A stretch of 9,243 nucleotides of DNA from BM707 sp041592975 (GTDB taxonomy: Bacteria > Desulfobacterota > Desulfuromonadia > Desulfuromonadales > UBA2294), in the NCBI GenBank assembly GCA_041592975.1, contig JBFHOZ010000089.1, positions 1 through 9,243 on the forward strand, written 5' to 3'. The notes beneath the pieces were generated by a model. It had not been told where the DNA came from and made no database searches. It saw only the letters and a program-made list of their open reading frames with translations. The position numbers and the translations under genes were made by a program. Shown piece by piece: positions 1 to 6,385 of the stretch. Every line of letters begins with the position of its first letter. Position 1 is the stretch's first letter.

Positions 1-547
1 CCCCGGTTTCGCCGGCGAGATCCTCGCCCGGCTCGGCGTGGTCGTCACCAACATCCCCCCCGGCGAGCTCTACACCGCCCTCGACCGCGGCACCATCGAC
101 GCCCTGGAGTGGGTCGGGCCGTCCCTCGACCTGAACATGGGCTTCCAGAAGATCGCCCCCTACTACTACACCGGCTGGCACGAGCCGGCGACCGAACTGC
201 AGTTCATGGTCAACAAGGCGAAGTTCGACGCCCTGCCGAAGCACCTGCAGGAGATCCTGGCCGTCGCCATGCAGTTTGCCGCCTACGACATGTACGCCCG
301 CTCCTATCACGAGAGCGCGGTGAACTGGGCCTCCATCGAGAAGGACTACCCGAACGTCAAGATCCGCACCTTCTCGCCGGAGATCATCGCGGCGATGAAG
401 AAGGCGAACAACGAACTTCTCGAAGTCACCGCCGCCAACGATCCGGTCTTCAAGGAGATCCTGGAATCGCAGAAGGCCTACATGAAGAAGGCGCGCAAGT
501 GGACGGCCATTTCCGACTACGCTTATCTGAAGGACAATCTTGAGTAA
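1..547 (+). CDS. dctP: TRAP transporter substrate-binding protein DctP, TakP-like (3' part, 5' end outside window)
   Basis: Open reading frame entering from the left edge (in frame from base 2) and ending at TAA 545-547; 181 residues are visible, roughly the C-terminal half of a typical 320-360 residue protein. The fragment has the second-lobe motifs of the TakP/mannitol-chloroaromatic branch of DctP proteins: PGELYTAL near residue 20, a DALEWVGP stretch around residues 33-40, and YYYTGWHEP at residues 54-62. By family knowledge, this periplasmic protein binds an organic acid (TakP binds 2-oxo acids) and delivers it to the DctQ-DctM membrane complex. The conserved carboxylate-binding Arg and the signal peptide lie upstream of the window, so the ligand cannot be predicted. 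dctQ and dctM follow on the same strand. The family call is firm; the substrate is unknown. Confidence 0.93.
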   Translation, partial: PGFAGEILARLGVVVTNIPPGELYTALDRGTIDALEWVGPSLDLNMGFQKIAPYYYTGWHEPATELQFMVNKAKFDALPKHLQEILAVAMQFAAYDMYARSYHESAVNWASIEKDYPNVKIRTFSPEIIAAMKKANNELLEVTAANDPVFKEILESQKAYMKKARKWTAISDYAYLKDNLE

Positions 548-553
548 ACCGTT

Positions 554-583
554 CGGGCTCCCGGCGCCGCCGCCGGGAGCCCG
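554..583 (+). promoter_or_regulatory. Intercistronic 12-bp GC hairpin between dctP and dctQ
   Basis: Bases 554-565 (CGGGCTCCCGGC) are perfectly complementary to 572-583 (GCCGGGAGCCCG) with a 6-base loop, starting 7 bases after the dctP stop. No T-run follows, so it is not a classic intrinsic terminator. Inference: it protects the 3' end of the dctP message or partly attenuates transcription, so that the binding protein is made in excess over the permeases. This is common in operons that encode a binding protein. Confidence 0.65.
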
Positions 584-609
584 GCATTCCAGCAGTCCGG
601 ACATTCCCG

Positions 610-1149
610 ATGCTTCTGAAACTCGAAAAGTTCTTTGACCGGTTCTCCGACGTCATGGGGTGGATCGCCGGTTCCCTGAGCCTGCTGATGCTGGCCAACG
701 TCTTCTACGATGCGATCATGCGCTATTTTTTCAGCCGCGGCTCGATCGCCCTGCAGGAGATGGAGTGGCACCTGTTCGCGGTCACCTTCCTGTTCGGCAT
801 GGCCTACTGCCTGAAGGAGGACGGCCACGTCCGGGTCGATGTCCTTTACGATCACTTCTCGCCGCGCTGGAAGGCGCTGGTGAACATCGGCGGCACCCTG
901 ATCTTCCTGATCCCATTGAGCGTCCTGATCATCGAGGGGTCGATCTGGTACGTACACGAGGCCTTTGTGACCGGGGAGATCAGCGGCGATCCCGGGGGGC
1001 TGACGATGCGCTGGCTGATCAAGTCGGTGATCCCGGTGTCGTTCGTGTTCCTGGTCGTTTCGGCCTGCGGGTTCGTCCTGCACAATATCAACGTCATGCG
1101 CGGGCTGGAGGCTCCTCCGGAACGTCGCATCGAGGATGAAGTGCTGTGA
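610..1149 (+). CDS. dctQ: TRAP transporter small permease DctQ
   Basis: A 179-residue membrane protein of usual DctQ length with four hydrophobic segments (about residues 17-38, 53-67, 91-112 and 137-160). It shows the signature of this TRAP branch: the ALQEMEWHLF segment after the first helix, the KEDGHVRVDVLY loop (about residues 70-81), and SGDPGGLTMRWLIKS before the last helix. By family knowledge, DctQ scaffolds the large permease DctM in the inner membrane and helps contact the loaded binding protein. The ATG at 610 gives the normal short amphipathic N-terminus; the next in-frame ATG (655) would remove part of it. No good Shine-Dalgarno sequence precedes 610 (the upstream bases are CCGGACATTCCCG), so translation may depend on the dctP message. 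It sits between dctP (62-base gap) and dctM (85-base gap). Confidence 0.93.
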   Translation: MLLKLEKFFDRFSDVMGWIAGSLSLLMLANVFYDAIMRYFFSRGSIALQEMEWHLFAVTFLFGMAYCLKEDGHVRVDVLYDHFSPRWKALVNIGGTLIFLIPLSVLIIEGSIWYVHEAFVTGEISGDPGGLTMRWLIKSVIPVSFVFLVVSACGFVLHNINVMRGLEAPPERRIEDEVL

Positions 1150-1158
1150 CCGGGCTCG

Positions 1159-1205
1159 GGCGACCAGTTGTCATGGGAATCGTCAGCGGCGGTCTGACGG
1201 TCGCC
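1159..1205 (+). promoter_or_regulatory. Inverted repeats in the dctQ-dctM spacer
   Basis: Within the 85-base spacer, GGCGACC (1159-1165) pairs perfectly with GGTCGCC (1199-1205). Inside the loop, CGTCA (1181-1185) can pair with TGACG (1195-1199), sharing one base with the outer stem. The structure ends 12 bases before the dctM Shine-Dalgarno sequence (GGAGAAGG, 1218-1225). It may set the dctQ:dctM ratio; this is inferred from position only. Confidence 0.4.
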
Positions 1206-1234
1206 GCCTGCACGTGCGGAGAAGGTAACAGGGT

Positions 1235-2533
1235 ATGATCGGTCTTGTCATGTTCGCGGTGGCCCTGGCGATGCTGCTGGTCGGGTTCCCGGTGGCGTTC
1301 ACGTTCGGCGGCGTGGCGGTCTTTTTCGGACTGTTCTCCGAAGGGCAGCAGATCTTCGCCCTGATGCCGCACCGGATCTGGTCGATCATGAACAACACCA
1401 TCCTCATGGCGATCCCGCTGTTCATCTTCATGGGAATCGTCCTGCAGAAGTCGCGGCTGGCCGAGCGTCTGCTCGAATCGATGGGTTTTCTGTTCGGCGA
1501 AATCCGCGGCGGCATCGCCATCTCCACCGTTCTGGTCGGCGCCCTTCTGGCCGCTTCGACCGGCGTCGTCGGCGCCAGCGTGGTGGCGATGGGGGTCATC
1601 TCCCTGCCGGTCATGCTCAAGTACAAGTACGACAAGAGGCTCTCCACCGGGGCGATCTGCGCCGCCGGCACCCTCGGGCAGATCATTCCGCCGTCGATCG
1701 TCCTGATCATCCTCGGCGACGTCTTCCAGGAGCCGGTCGGAGACCTGTTCAAGGCGGCGCTCTGGCCGGGACTCTCCCTGGTGCTGTTCTATGTCGTCTA
1801 TATCCTGATCGTCACCATCGTCAGGAAGGATCTGGCTCCGCCGGTGCGTCTCAAGGCGGCGATCGGCGACAGGCGGCAGCAGGTGATCTACGCCGTCAAG
1901 GCGATCGTCCCGCCGCTGGTGCTGATCATCCTGGTGCTCGGCTCAATCCTCGCCGGTGTCGCCACGCCGACGGAATCGTCGTCGGTCGGCGGCGTCGGCG
2001 CCATCGTCCTTTCCTGCCTTTACCGGCAGTTTTCGGTGCGCATGGTCTGGCAGAGCGCCCTCGAGACGGTCAAGATCAGCGCCATGGTCTTCGCCATTCT
2101 GATCGGCGCGACCGCCTTCTCCATGGTCTTCACCTACACCGGCGGCGACTGGATCGTCGAGGACTTCATGATGGCGCTGCCGGGCGAGAAATGGGGATTT
2201 CTGATCCTGTCGATGCTGATCATCATGGTTCTCGGCTTCTTCATCGATTTCGTCGAGATCTCCTACATCGTCGTGCCGATCCTGGCACCGATCGCCGCCA
2301 ACCTCGGCATCGATCCGATCTGGTACGCCATCCTCGTCGCCATGAACCTGCAGACATCCTTCCTGACGCCGCCGTTCGGATTCAGCCTCTTCTACCTCAA
2401 GGGGGTGGCGCCCCCGGAGGTCCGAACGACCGATATCTATTACGGGGTCACGCCGTTCATCATCCTGCAGGTGATCGTCCTCGCCATCCTCGTCGCCTGG
2501 CCGCAGTTTTTCGGGTTCTCCCCCATCCGCTGA
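1235..2533 (+). CDS. dctM: TRAP transporter large permease DctM
   Basis: A 432-residue, highly hydrophobic protein of standard DctM length, from ATG 1235 with a strong ribosome site (GGAGAAGG, 9 bases upstream) to TGA 2531-2533. Recognisable family stretches are the N-terminal LVGFPVAFTFGGVAVFFGL, the IPLFIFMGIVLQKSRLAERL segment, the GALLAASTGVVGASVVAMGVIS loop, GTLGQIIPPSIVLI, and near the C-terminus NLQTSFLTPPFGFSLFYLKGV. By family knowledge, DctM is the elevator-type transport subunit (DctM/IT superfamily) that moves the substrate across the inner membrane together with Na+, after handover from the periplasmic DctP. It is the last gene of the TRAP operon; an MFS gene on the opposite strand ends 69 bases further on. 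No oddity is seen in the coding region. Confidence 0.95.
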   Translation: MIGLVMFAVALAMLLVGFPVAFTFGGVAVFFGLFSEGQQIFALMPHRIWSIMNNTILMAIPLFIFMGIVLQKSRLAERLLESMGFLFGEIRGGIAISTVLVGALLAASTGVVGASVVAMGVISLPVMLKYKYDKRLSTGAICAAGTLGQIIPPSIVLIILGDVFQEPVGDLFKAALWPGLSLVLFYVVYILIVTIVRKDLAPPVRLKAAIGDRRQQVIYAVKAIVPPLVLIILVLGSILAGVATPTESSSVGGVGAIVLSCLYRQFSVRMVWQSALETVKISAMVFAILIGATAFSMVFTYTGGDWIVEDFMMALPGEKWGFLILSMLIIMVLGFFIDFVEISYIVVPILAPIAANLGIDPIWYAILVAMNLQTSFLTPPFGFSLFYLKGVAPPEVRTTDIYYGVTPFIILQVIVLAILVAWPQFFGFSPIR

Positions 2534-2546
2534 CCGAATTGCGGCG

Positions 2547-2563
2547 CCTGCCGCAGCGGCAGG
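2547..2563. terminator. GC-rich hairpin between convergent dctM and the MFS gene
   Basis: CCTGCCG (2547-2553) pairs with CGGCAGG (2557-2563) around a 3-base loop, 13 bases after the dctM stop. A second inverted repeat, GCGCTG (2578-2583) with CAGCGC (2604-2609), reaches into the end of the MFS gene. No T-run follows on either strand, so it is at best a weak or Rho-assisted terminator for the two convergent transcripts. Confidence 0.35.
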
Positions 2564-2602
2564 GGGCGACTCTCCCCGCGCTGCGGGTGCCGTCGGGAAC
2601 CG

Positions 2603-3832
2603 TCAGCGCCCTTTCTTGAACAGACCGAACCAGATTGCCGCCAGCAGCTGCAGGCCGACCATGACTCCGAACCCGGCCCGGTAACCGGCAGCGGCGTAGC
2701 CGCCGCCGGCCGTCGTCGGCCAGAGGTCGATGATGATGCCGATGCCCCACTGGGCAGCGAAGGCGGCCAGGAAGACCAGCAGGTTGAGGGTGGTGTTGAC
2801 CCGGCCGATCAGGCGGGTCGGAAAGTACTGCGCGAGGACGCCGTAGGGGAGGATGCAGGCAGCGCCGAAGAAACCGAACCAGAGCCAGTAGAGAAGGCTC
2901 AGGGAGGGGTCGGGGACGATCATCAGCCCCTGGCCGGCGAGGAAGAGCAGCATGCCGGCGGCGGCGACCTTCTCCGGTTTTATGCCGCGGCGGATGAGCC
3001 GGTCGGCGACGGCGCCGGAGACGAGGTAGCCGAGGATCATCGCCACCGCAATGGCGAACAGGGTGCTGGCGACGCCGTCGCGATCGAAGCCGCCGACATC
3101 GCGCAGCCAGGGGCCCGACCAGAGGCCGTAGATGGAGAGATAGGCCCCCTGGGCGGTGAAGGCCCACGGGGCGATCCGCCAGAACACCGGGCTGCACAAA
3201 ACGGTGCCGATTCCCTGCAGCTGTTCGCCGAAGCTCTCGCCGCTGTGCGAACCCTCCTTCTCCGGAATGACGACGAAAATGATGACCGCCGCCAGCAGGG
3301 TCGTGGCGGCGACGGCGAGAAATACGCCGCGCCAGTCGGTGATCTGCAGGGCCGCCTCGACCGGGGTGGTCGCCGCCAGGGCGCCGAGACCGCCGGAGAT
3401 CATCTGCACGCCGTTGGCCAGCGGCAGCCTCTCCGCCGGGAACCAGATGGCGAAGGCCTTGAAGGCGGCCATCAGGCAGGCGGAGACGCCGAGGCCGATG
3501 AGGGCCCGGCCGCAGACCAGCCCCGACAGGCTGGTCGCCTGGCTGAAGATAAAGGCGCCGGCAGCGGCGAAGAGCAGCAGGGCCGCCTCGACCCGCCGCG
3601 GACCGAAGCGGTCGAGGAGCACGCCGAGGGGGAGCTGAAAGGCGCCGAACGCGAGCAGGTAGACCGAGGTCAGCAGGCCGAGGCTGGACGGGTCGAGGCC
3701 GATGTCGCGGACGAGATCGGGGGCGATGATGGCGTTGACCGTCCGGTAGAGGTAGGAGAGGAAATAGCCGAGGGCGAAGGGGAGGAAGACCCGCAGCAGG
3801 TGGCCGATATTGCCCGCCATCGATACCGTCAC
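2603..3832 (-). CDS. MFS transporter, 12-helix, downstream of znuA
   Basis: A 409-residue major facilitator superfamily protein. Near the N-terminus is YLYRTVNAIIAPDL (about residues 27-40); MFS motif A is GVLLDRFGPRR (residues 70-80), between predicted helices 2 and 3. Two six-helix halves are joined by a hydrophilic stretch containing EKEGSHSGESFGEQ near the middle. The substrate cannot be told from sequence; I recognise a proteobacterial MFS clade of unknown function, not a named transporter. The GTG at 3832 overlaps the znuA stop (GTGA, bases 3829-3832). An ATG at 3820, giving MAGNIGHLLRVF, is an equally plausible start 8 bases after that stop; neither has a clear Shine-Dalgarno sequence, which suggests translational coupling to znuA. 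The overlap implies co-expression with zinc uptake, so a role in metal or metallophore traffic is possible but inferred. Confidence 0.88.
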   Translation of the reverse strand: MTVSMAGNIGHLLRVFLPFALGYFLSYLYRTVNAIIAPDLVRDIGLDPSSLGLLTSVYLLAFGAFQLPLGVLLDRFGPRRVEAALLLFAAAGAFIFSQATSLSGLVCGRALIGLGVSACLMAAFKAFAIWFPAERLPLANGVQMISGGLGALAATTPVEAALQITDWRGVFLAVAATTLLAAVIIFVVIPEKEGSHSGESFGEQLQGIGTVLCSPVFWRIAPWAFTAQGAYLSIYGLWSGPWLRDVGGFDRDGVASTLFAIAVAMILGYLVSGAVADRLIRRGIKPEKVAAAGMLLFLAGQGLMIVPDPSLSLLYWLWFGFFGAACILPYGVLAQYFPTRLIGRVNTTLNLLVFLAAFAAQWGIGIIIDLWPTTAGGGYAAAGYRAGFGVMVGLQLLAAIWFGLFKKGR

Positions 3833-4761
3833 TCACCGCCGGTCAGGCACGACGTCAGGCTGGATGCCATGTTGTCCAGAAGCCGAAAGTAGAGATCGGG
3901 ACCGGGGAGCAGGTCGGTGCCGAGCGGGTCGAGCGTCCCGGTGCGCACCGTCGTCCCCTCGGTCAGGATGCCGACCAGGCGCGGCTCGAACTGCGGTTCG
4001 CTGAAGATGCATGCGACTCCGCGAGCACCGATCTCCTCCTTGAGCTCCATCAGCCTTCTGGCTCCCGGCCGGCGGTCCGGGTCGACGGCTAGCGCCCCGA
4101 CCGGGTTGAGGCCGTAATGCCGCTCGAAATACTGGTAGGCGTCATGGAAGACGATGTACTTCCCTTGTCGAAGATGCGCCAGGCGGGACGCGATGCCGGC
4201 ATCAAGCCGGCTCAGCCGGCCTAGCAGCCGATCGTGGTTGCGCCGATAGGCCGGGGCGTTCTTCGGGTCGATCCGGACCAGGCGCTGCAGGATCGCGCCG
4301 GCAGTGATCCGCGCGTTTTCCGGGCTGAGCCAGACGTGGGGGTCGATGCCGCTGGCGTCATCGTGCCCGTGTCCATGTCCATGTCCATGAAGCTCTCCAC
4401 CCCATGCCCCCCCCTTGCGGGCCGGGAGGCGCTGCAGCTGCGGCACATCCCGTAGCAGACGGAGGGATTTTACCTTGTCGAGATTGCCGAGGGGTCTTTC
4501 GAGGAAGGCTTCGAGCTCCGGGCCGACCCAGACGACCAGGTCGGCCTGCTGCAGCAAGCGCTGCTCCGATGGACGGAGATTGTAGCCGTGCGCCGAGCCG
4601 GCGGAGCGGACGATCAGCTGCGGCTCGGCCACGCCCCGCATCAGGCTGGCGACGAGGGAGTGCAGCGGCCTGATGCTGACGGCGACAGTGATCCCTTCCG
4701 CTGCGACCGGCGCCACGCCGGACAGGATCAGCAGCAGGAGGGAGATAATGATCCGCTTCAT
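3829..4761 (-). CDS. znuA: Zinc ABC transporter substrate-binding protein ZnuA
   Basis: A 310-residue periplasmic zinc-binding protein. It has a clear signal peptide (MKRIIISLLLLILSG, with likely cleavage after VAPVAA near residue 21). Ligand histidines matching E. coli ZnuA are His58 (SAHGYNLRPSE), His142 (DPHVWLSP) and His206 (VFHDAY). A His-rich flexible loop, HGHGHGHGH at residues 125-133, is typical of Zn rather than Mn binding proteins. Cys251 (before IFSEPQF) and Cys305 (near the C-terminus) fit the ZnuA disulfide. The fourth E. coli site, Glu59, is Ala57 here. The start is ATG 4761, with AAGGA at 4771-4775 as a good ribosome site. By family knowledge it captures Zn2+ and hands it to ZnuB, with ZnuC supplying ATP hydrolysis. 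znuC-znuB are divergent across a 55-base gap, and an MFS gene overlaps its stop. Zur repression under zinc sufficiency is expected from the family, but no zur gene is visible. Confidence 0.94.
   Translation of the reverse strand: MKRIIISLLLLILSGVAPVAAEGITVAVSIRPLHSLVASLMRGVAEPQLIVRSAGSAHGYNLRPSEQRLLQQADLVVWVGPELEAFLERPLGNLDKVKSLRLLRDVPQLQRLPARKGGAWGGELHGHGHGHGHDDASGIDPHVWLSPENARITAGAILQRLVRIDPKNAPAYRRNHDRLLGRLSRLDAGIASRLAHLRQGKYIVFHDAYQYFERHYGLNPVGALAVDPDRRPGARRLMELKEEIGARGVACIFSEPQFEPRLVGILTEGTTVRTGTLDPLGTDLLPGPDLYFRLLDNMASSLTSCLTGGE
4371..4388. repeat. Hexamer tandem repeat encoding the His-Gly loop of ZnuA
   Basis: Three perfect copies of GTCCAT (4371-4376, 4377-4382, 4383-4388), preceded by a diverged copy (GTGCCC, 4365-4370). 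On the coding strand each unit reads as His plus Gly codons. In-frame slippage here would lengthen or shorten the metal-binding loop without breaking the gene. Confidence 0.7.
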
Positions 4762-4773
4762 ATGATAAAATCC

Positions 4774-4807
4774 TTGTAATTCCAGAATCTTTAACCTAGA
4801 AATAGGT
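4774..4807 (+). promoter_or_regulatory. Candidate znuCB promoter with overlapping palindrome in the znuA/znuC divergent region
   Basis: The 55-base znuA-znuC gap is AT-rich against a GC-rich background. A sigma-70-like pair is TTGTAA (4774-4779) and TAGAAA (4797-4802) with 17 bases between; each matches consensus at 4 of 6 positions. The -10-like element lies within a perfect inverted repeat, ACCTA gaaa TAGGT (4794-4807). A repressor such as Zur could act here, but the palindrome does not match the Zur boxes I know and is short, so this is a weak call. Confidence 0.3.
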
Positions 4808-4816
4808 CTTGGTCCG

Positions 4817-5575
4817 ATGAGCCATTATGCCATGGATTCCCCGCGGATGACAGCTGTCGACGAAAAAAAGATCCTTCTGAGCGCAAGCGGCATCTCGGTT
4901 GCCTACCAGCAGCGGAACGTCCTGCACCAGGTCGATCTGCAGGTTGAGTCGGGCGAGGTGGTGACCGTCATCGGCCCGAACGGCGCCGGCAAGACGACCC
5001 TCGTGCGGGTGGCTCTCGGCCTGCTGAAGCCGACCTCCGGGACCGTCCACCTCGAATCGGGGCTGCGGGTCGGTTACCTGCCGCAGCGCTTTGCCGCCGA
5101 GCAGACCCTGCCGATCGATGTCGCCCGCTTCCTCGGGCTGACCGGGGTTCGGGACGAGCGCCGCCTGCAGCGGACCCTGGAGGAGGTCGGAGCCGGCCGG
5201 ATCTACCGTTCTTCACTGCAGGCCCTGTCCGGTGGCGAACTGCAGCGGGTGTTGCTGGCCCGAGCCCTGCTGCGCGACCCGGAGCTGCTGGTGCTCGATG
5301 AGCCGGCGCAGGGGGTCGACCTGCACGGCCAGATCGAATTCTTCTCCCTGCTCGAGCGGCTGCGCACCGAGCGGGGATGCTCGGTTCTGATGGTGTCGCA
5401 CGACCTGCACCTGGTCATGGCGGCCACCGACCGGGTCATCTGCCTGAACAATCATGTCTGCTGCAAGGGGACCCCGGAAGCGGTGACCCGCAACCCGGCC
5501 TTTATCGAGCTGTTCGGCGAGGAAGCGGCCGCAACGCTGGCCCTTTACGCCCATGACCGCAGGCACCGGCATTGA
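4817..5575 (+). CDS. znuC: Zinc ABC transporter ATP-binding protein ZnuC
   Basis: A 252-residue ABC ATPase. Walker A is GPNGAGKTT (residues 53-61), the Q-loop glutamine is Q90 in GYLPQRF, the signature is LSGGELQRV (137-145), Walker B is LLVLDEP (157-163) with the D-loop at GVD (166-168), and the H-loop is His195 in MVSHDLH. The VGYLPQRF and NNHVCCKGTPEAV stretches are typical of ZnuC/AdcC. By family knowledge it hydrolyses ATP on the cytoplasmic face to drive Zn2+ import through ZnuB. The start is uncertain: ATG 4817 gives a longer N-terminus (MSHYAMDSPRM), while ATGs at 4832 and 4847 are also in frame. None has a strong Shine-Dalgarno sequence, and the candidate promoter at 4774-4802 would leave only a very short leader for 4817. 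znuB follows 15 bases after the stop. Confidence 0.93.
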   Translation: MSHYAMDSPRMTAVDEKKILLSASGISVAYQQRNVLHQVDLQVESGEVVTVIGPNGAGKTTLVRVALGLLKPTSGTVHLESGLRVGYLPQRFAAEQTLPIDVARFLGLTGVRDERRLQRTLEEVGAGRIYRSSLQALSGGELQRVLLARALLRDPELLVLDEPAQGVDLHGQIEFFSLLERLRTERGCSVLMVSHDLHLVMAATDRVICLNNHVCCKGTPEAVTRNPAFIELFGEEAAATLALYAHDRRHRH

Positions 5576-5590
5576 CGGCGGAGCGTACGG

Positions 5591-6385
5591 ATGTTTGAAG
5601 ATTTTTTTGTCAGAGCCCTGGTCGGCGGCGTATTGATCGCCATCGTCGCTGCACCGTTCGGCGTGTTCGTCGTCTGGCGCCGTCTCGCCTATTTCGGCGA
5701 CACCCTGGCACACTCGGCGCTGCTCGGCGTCGCCCTCGGCTACCTGCTGCACATCAACCTGACCCTCGGGGTGATTCTCGTCTGCCTGCTGGTCGCCTGC
5801 CTGCTCCATTTCTTCCAGCGGCAGAAGACCCTGGCCGGTGATACGGTCCTCGGCATCCTCTCCCACAGCAGCCTGTCGCTCGGCCTGGTCGTCCTGGCCT
5901 TCTTCGAGACGGTCCGGATCGACCTGATGGGGTACCTGTTCGGCGACATTCTGGCGATCGGGATGACCGACCTTTTCTGGATCGCCGGCGGCGGCGTCAT
6001 GTCGCTGGCCATGCTGGCGTCCATCTGGCGGCCGCTGCTTCTGATCTCGCTGAACGAGGACCTCGCCCGGGTCGAGGGGGTGCGGGTCGACGCCGTCAAG
6101 CTGACGTTCGTCTGTCTGCTGGCGGTGCTGGTGGCGGTGATGATGAAGGTGGTCGGCCTGGTCCTGGTGACGTCGCTGTTCATCATTCCGGCGGCGACGG
6201 CGCGGAAGTTTGCGCGCACACCGGAAGCGATGGCCGCCCTGGCCGCCCTGGTCGGCGTCGTCGCGGTGGTTGCCGGCCTCGCCGGCTCCTATCGCTGGGA
6301 CACCCCGGCCGGCCCGTCAATCGTCCTGGCGGCCGCCGTCATGTTCGTGGCGGCGTTTCTGCTGCCGGAAAGAGGGTCAGGCTGA
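5591..6385 (+). CDS. znuB: Zinc ABC transporter permease ZnuB
   Basis: A 264-residue integral membrane protein of the ABC-3 (ZnuB/AdcB) permease family, with about seven or eight hydrophobic helices. Family stretches are FGVFVVWRRLAYFGDTLAHSALLGVALGYLL (DTLAHSALLGVALG, about residues 37-50), GYLFGDILAIGMTDL in the middle, and GLVLVTSLFIIPAATARKFA toward the C-terminus. By family knowledge it forms the inner-membrane channel that accepts Zn2+ from ZnuA, powered by ZnuC. The ATG at 5591 has GGAG (5580-5583) 7 bases upstream; the 15-base gap to znuC shows that the two are co-transcribed. Its last 9 bases overlap the end of the convergent GGDEF gene, so no terminator separates them and the two messages must be antisense at their 3' ends unless transcription stops exactly there. 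Confidence 0.94.
   Translation: MFEDFFVRALVGGVLIAIVAAPFGVFVVWRRLAYFGDTLAHSALLGVALGYLLHINLTLGVILVCLLVACLLHFFQRQKTLAGDTVLGILSHSSLSLGLVVLAFFETVRIDLMGYLFGDILAIGMTDLFWIAGGGVMSLAMLASIWRPLLLISLNEDLARVEGVRVDAVKLTFVCLLAVLVAVMMKVVGLVLVTSLFIIPAATARKFARTPEAMAALAALVGVVAVVAGLAGSYRWDTPAGPSIVLAAAVMFVAAFLLPERGSG

Noticed and set aside
38..40. GTG at 38 as the start of the dctP gene
   Set aside because: The frame is open to the left edge and the preceding codons read as DctP sequence (PGFAGEILARLG), so the true start is outside the window.
523..1083. Minus-strand frame opposite dctQ
   Set aside because: Translation is Asp/Gln/Arg-rich with no membrane or domain pattern; the plus strand has a clear DctQ signature.
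2460..3836. Long minus-strand frame of 458 codons over the MFS gene
   Set aside because: It is a frame-shifted shadow of the MFS gene: its translation is Arg/Pro/Gly-rich without domains, while the overlapping frame gives a clean MFS protein with motif A.
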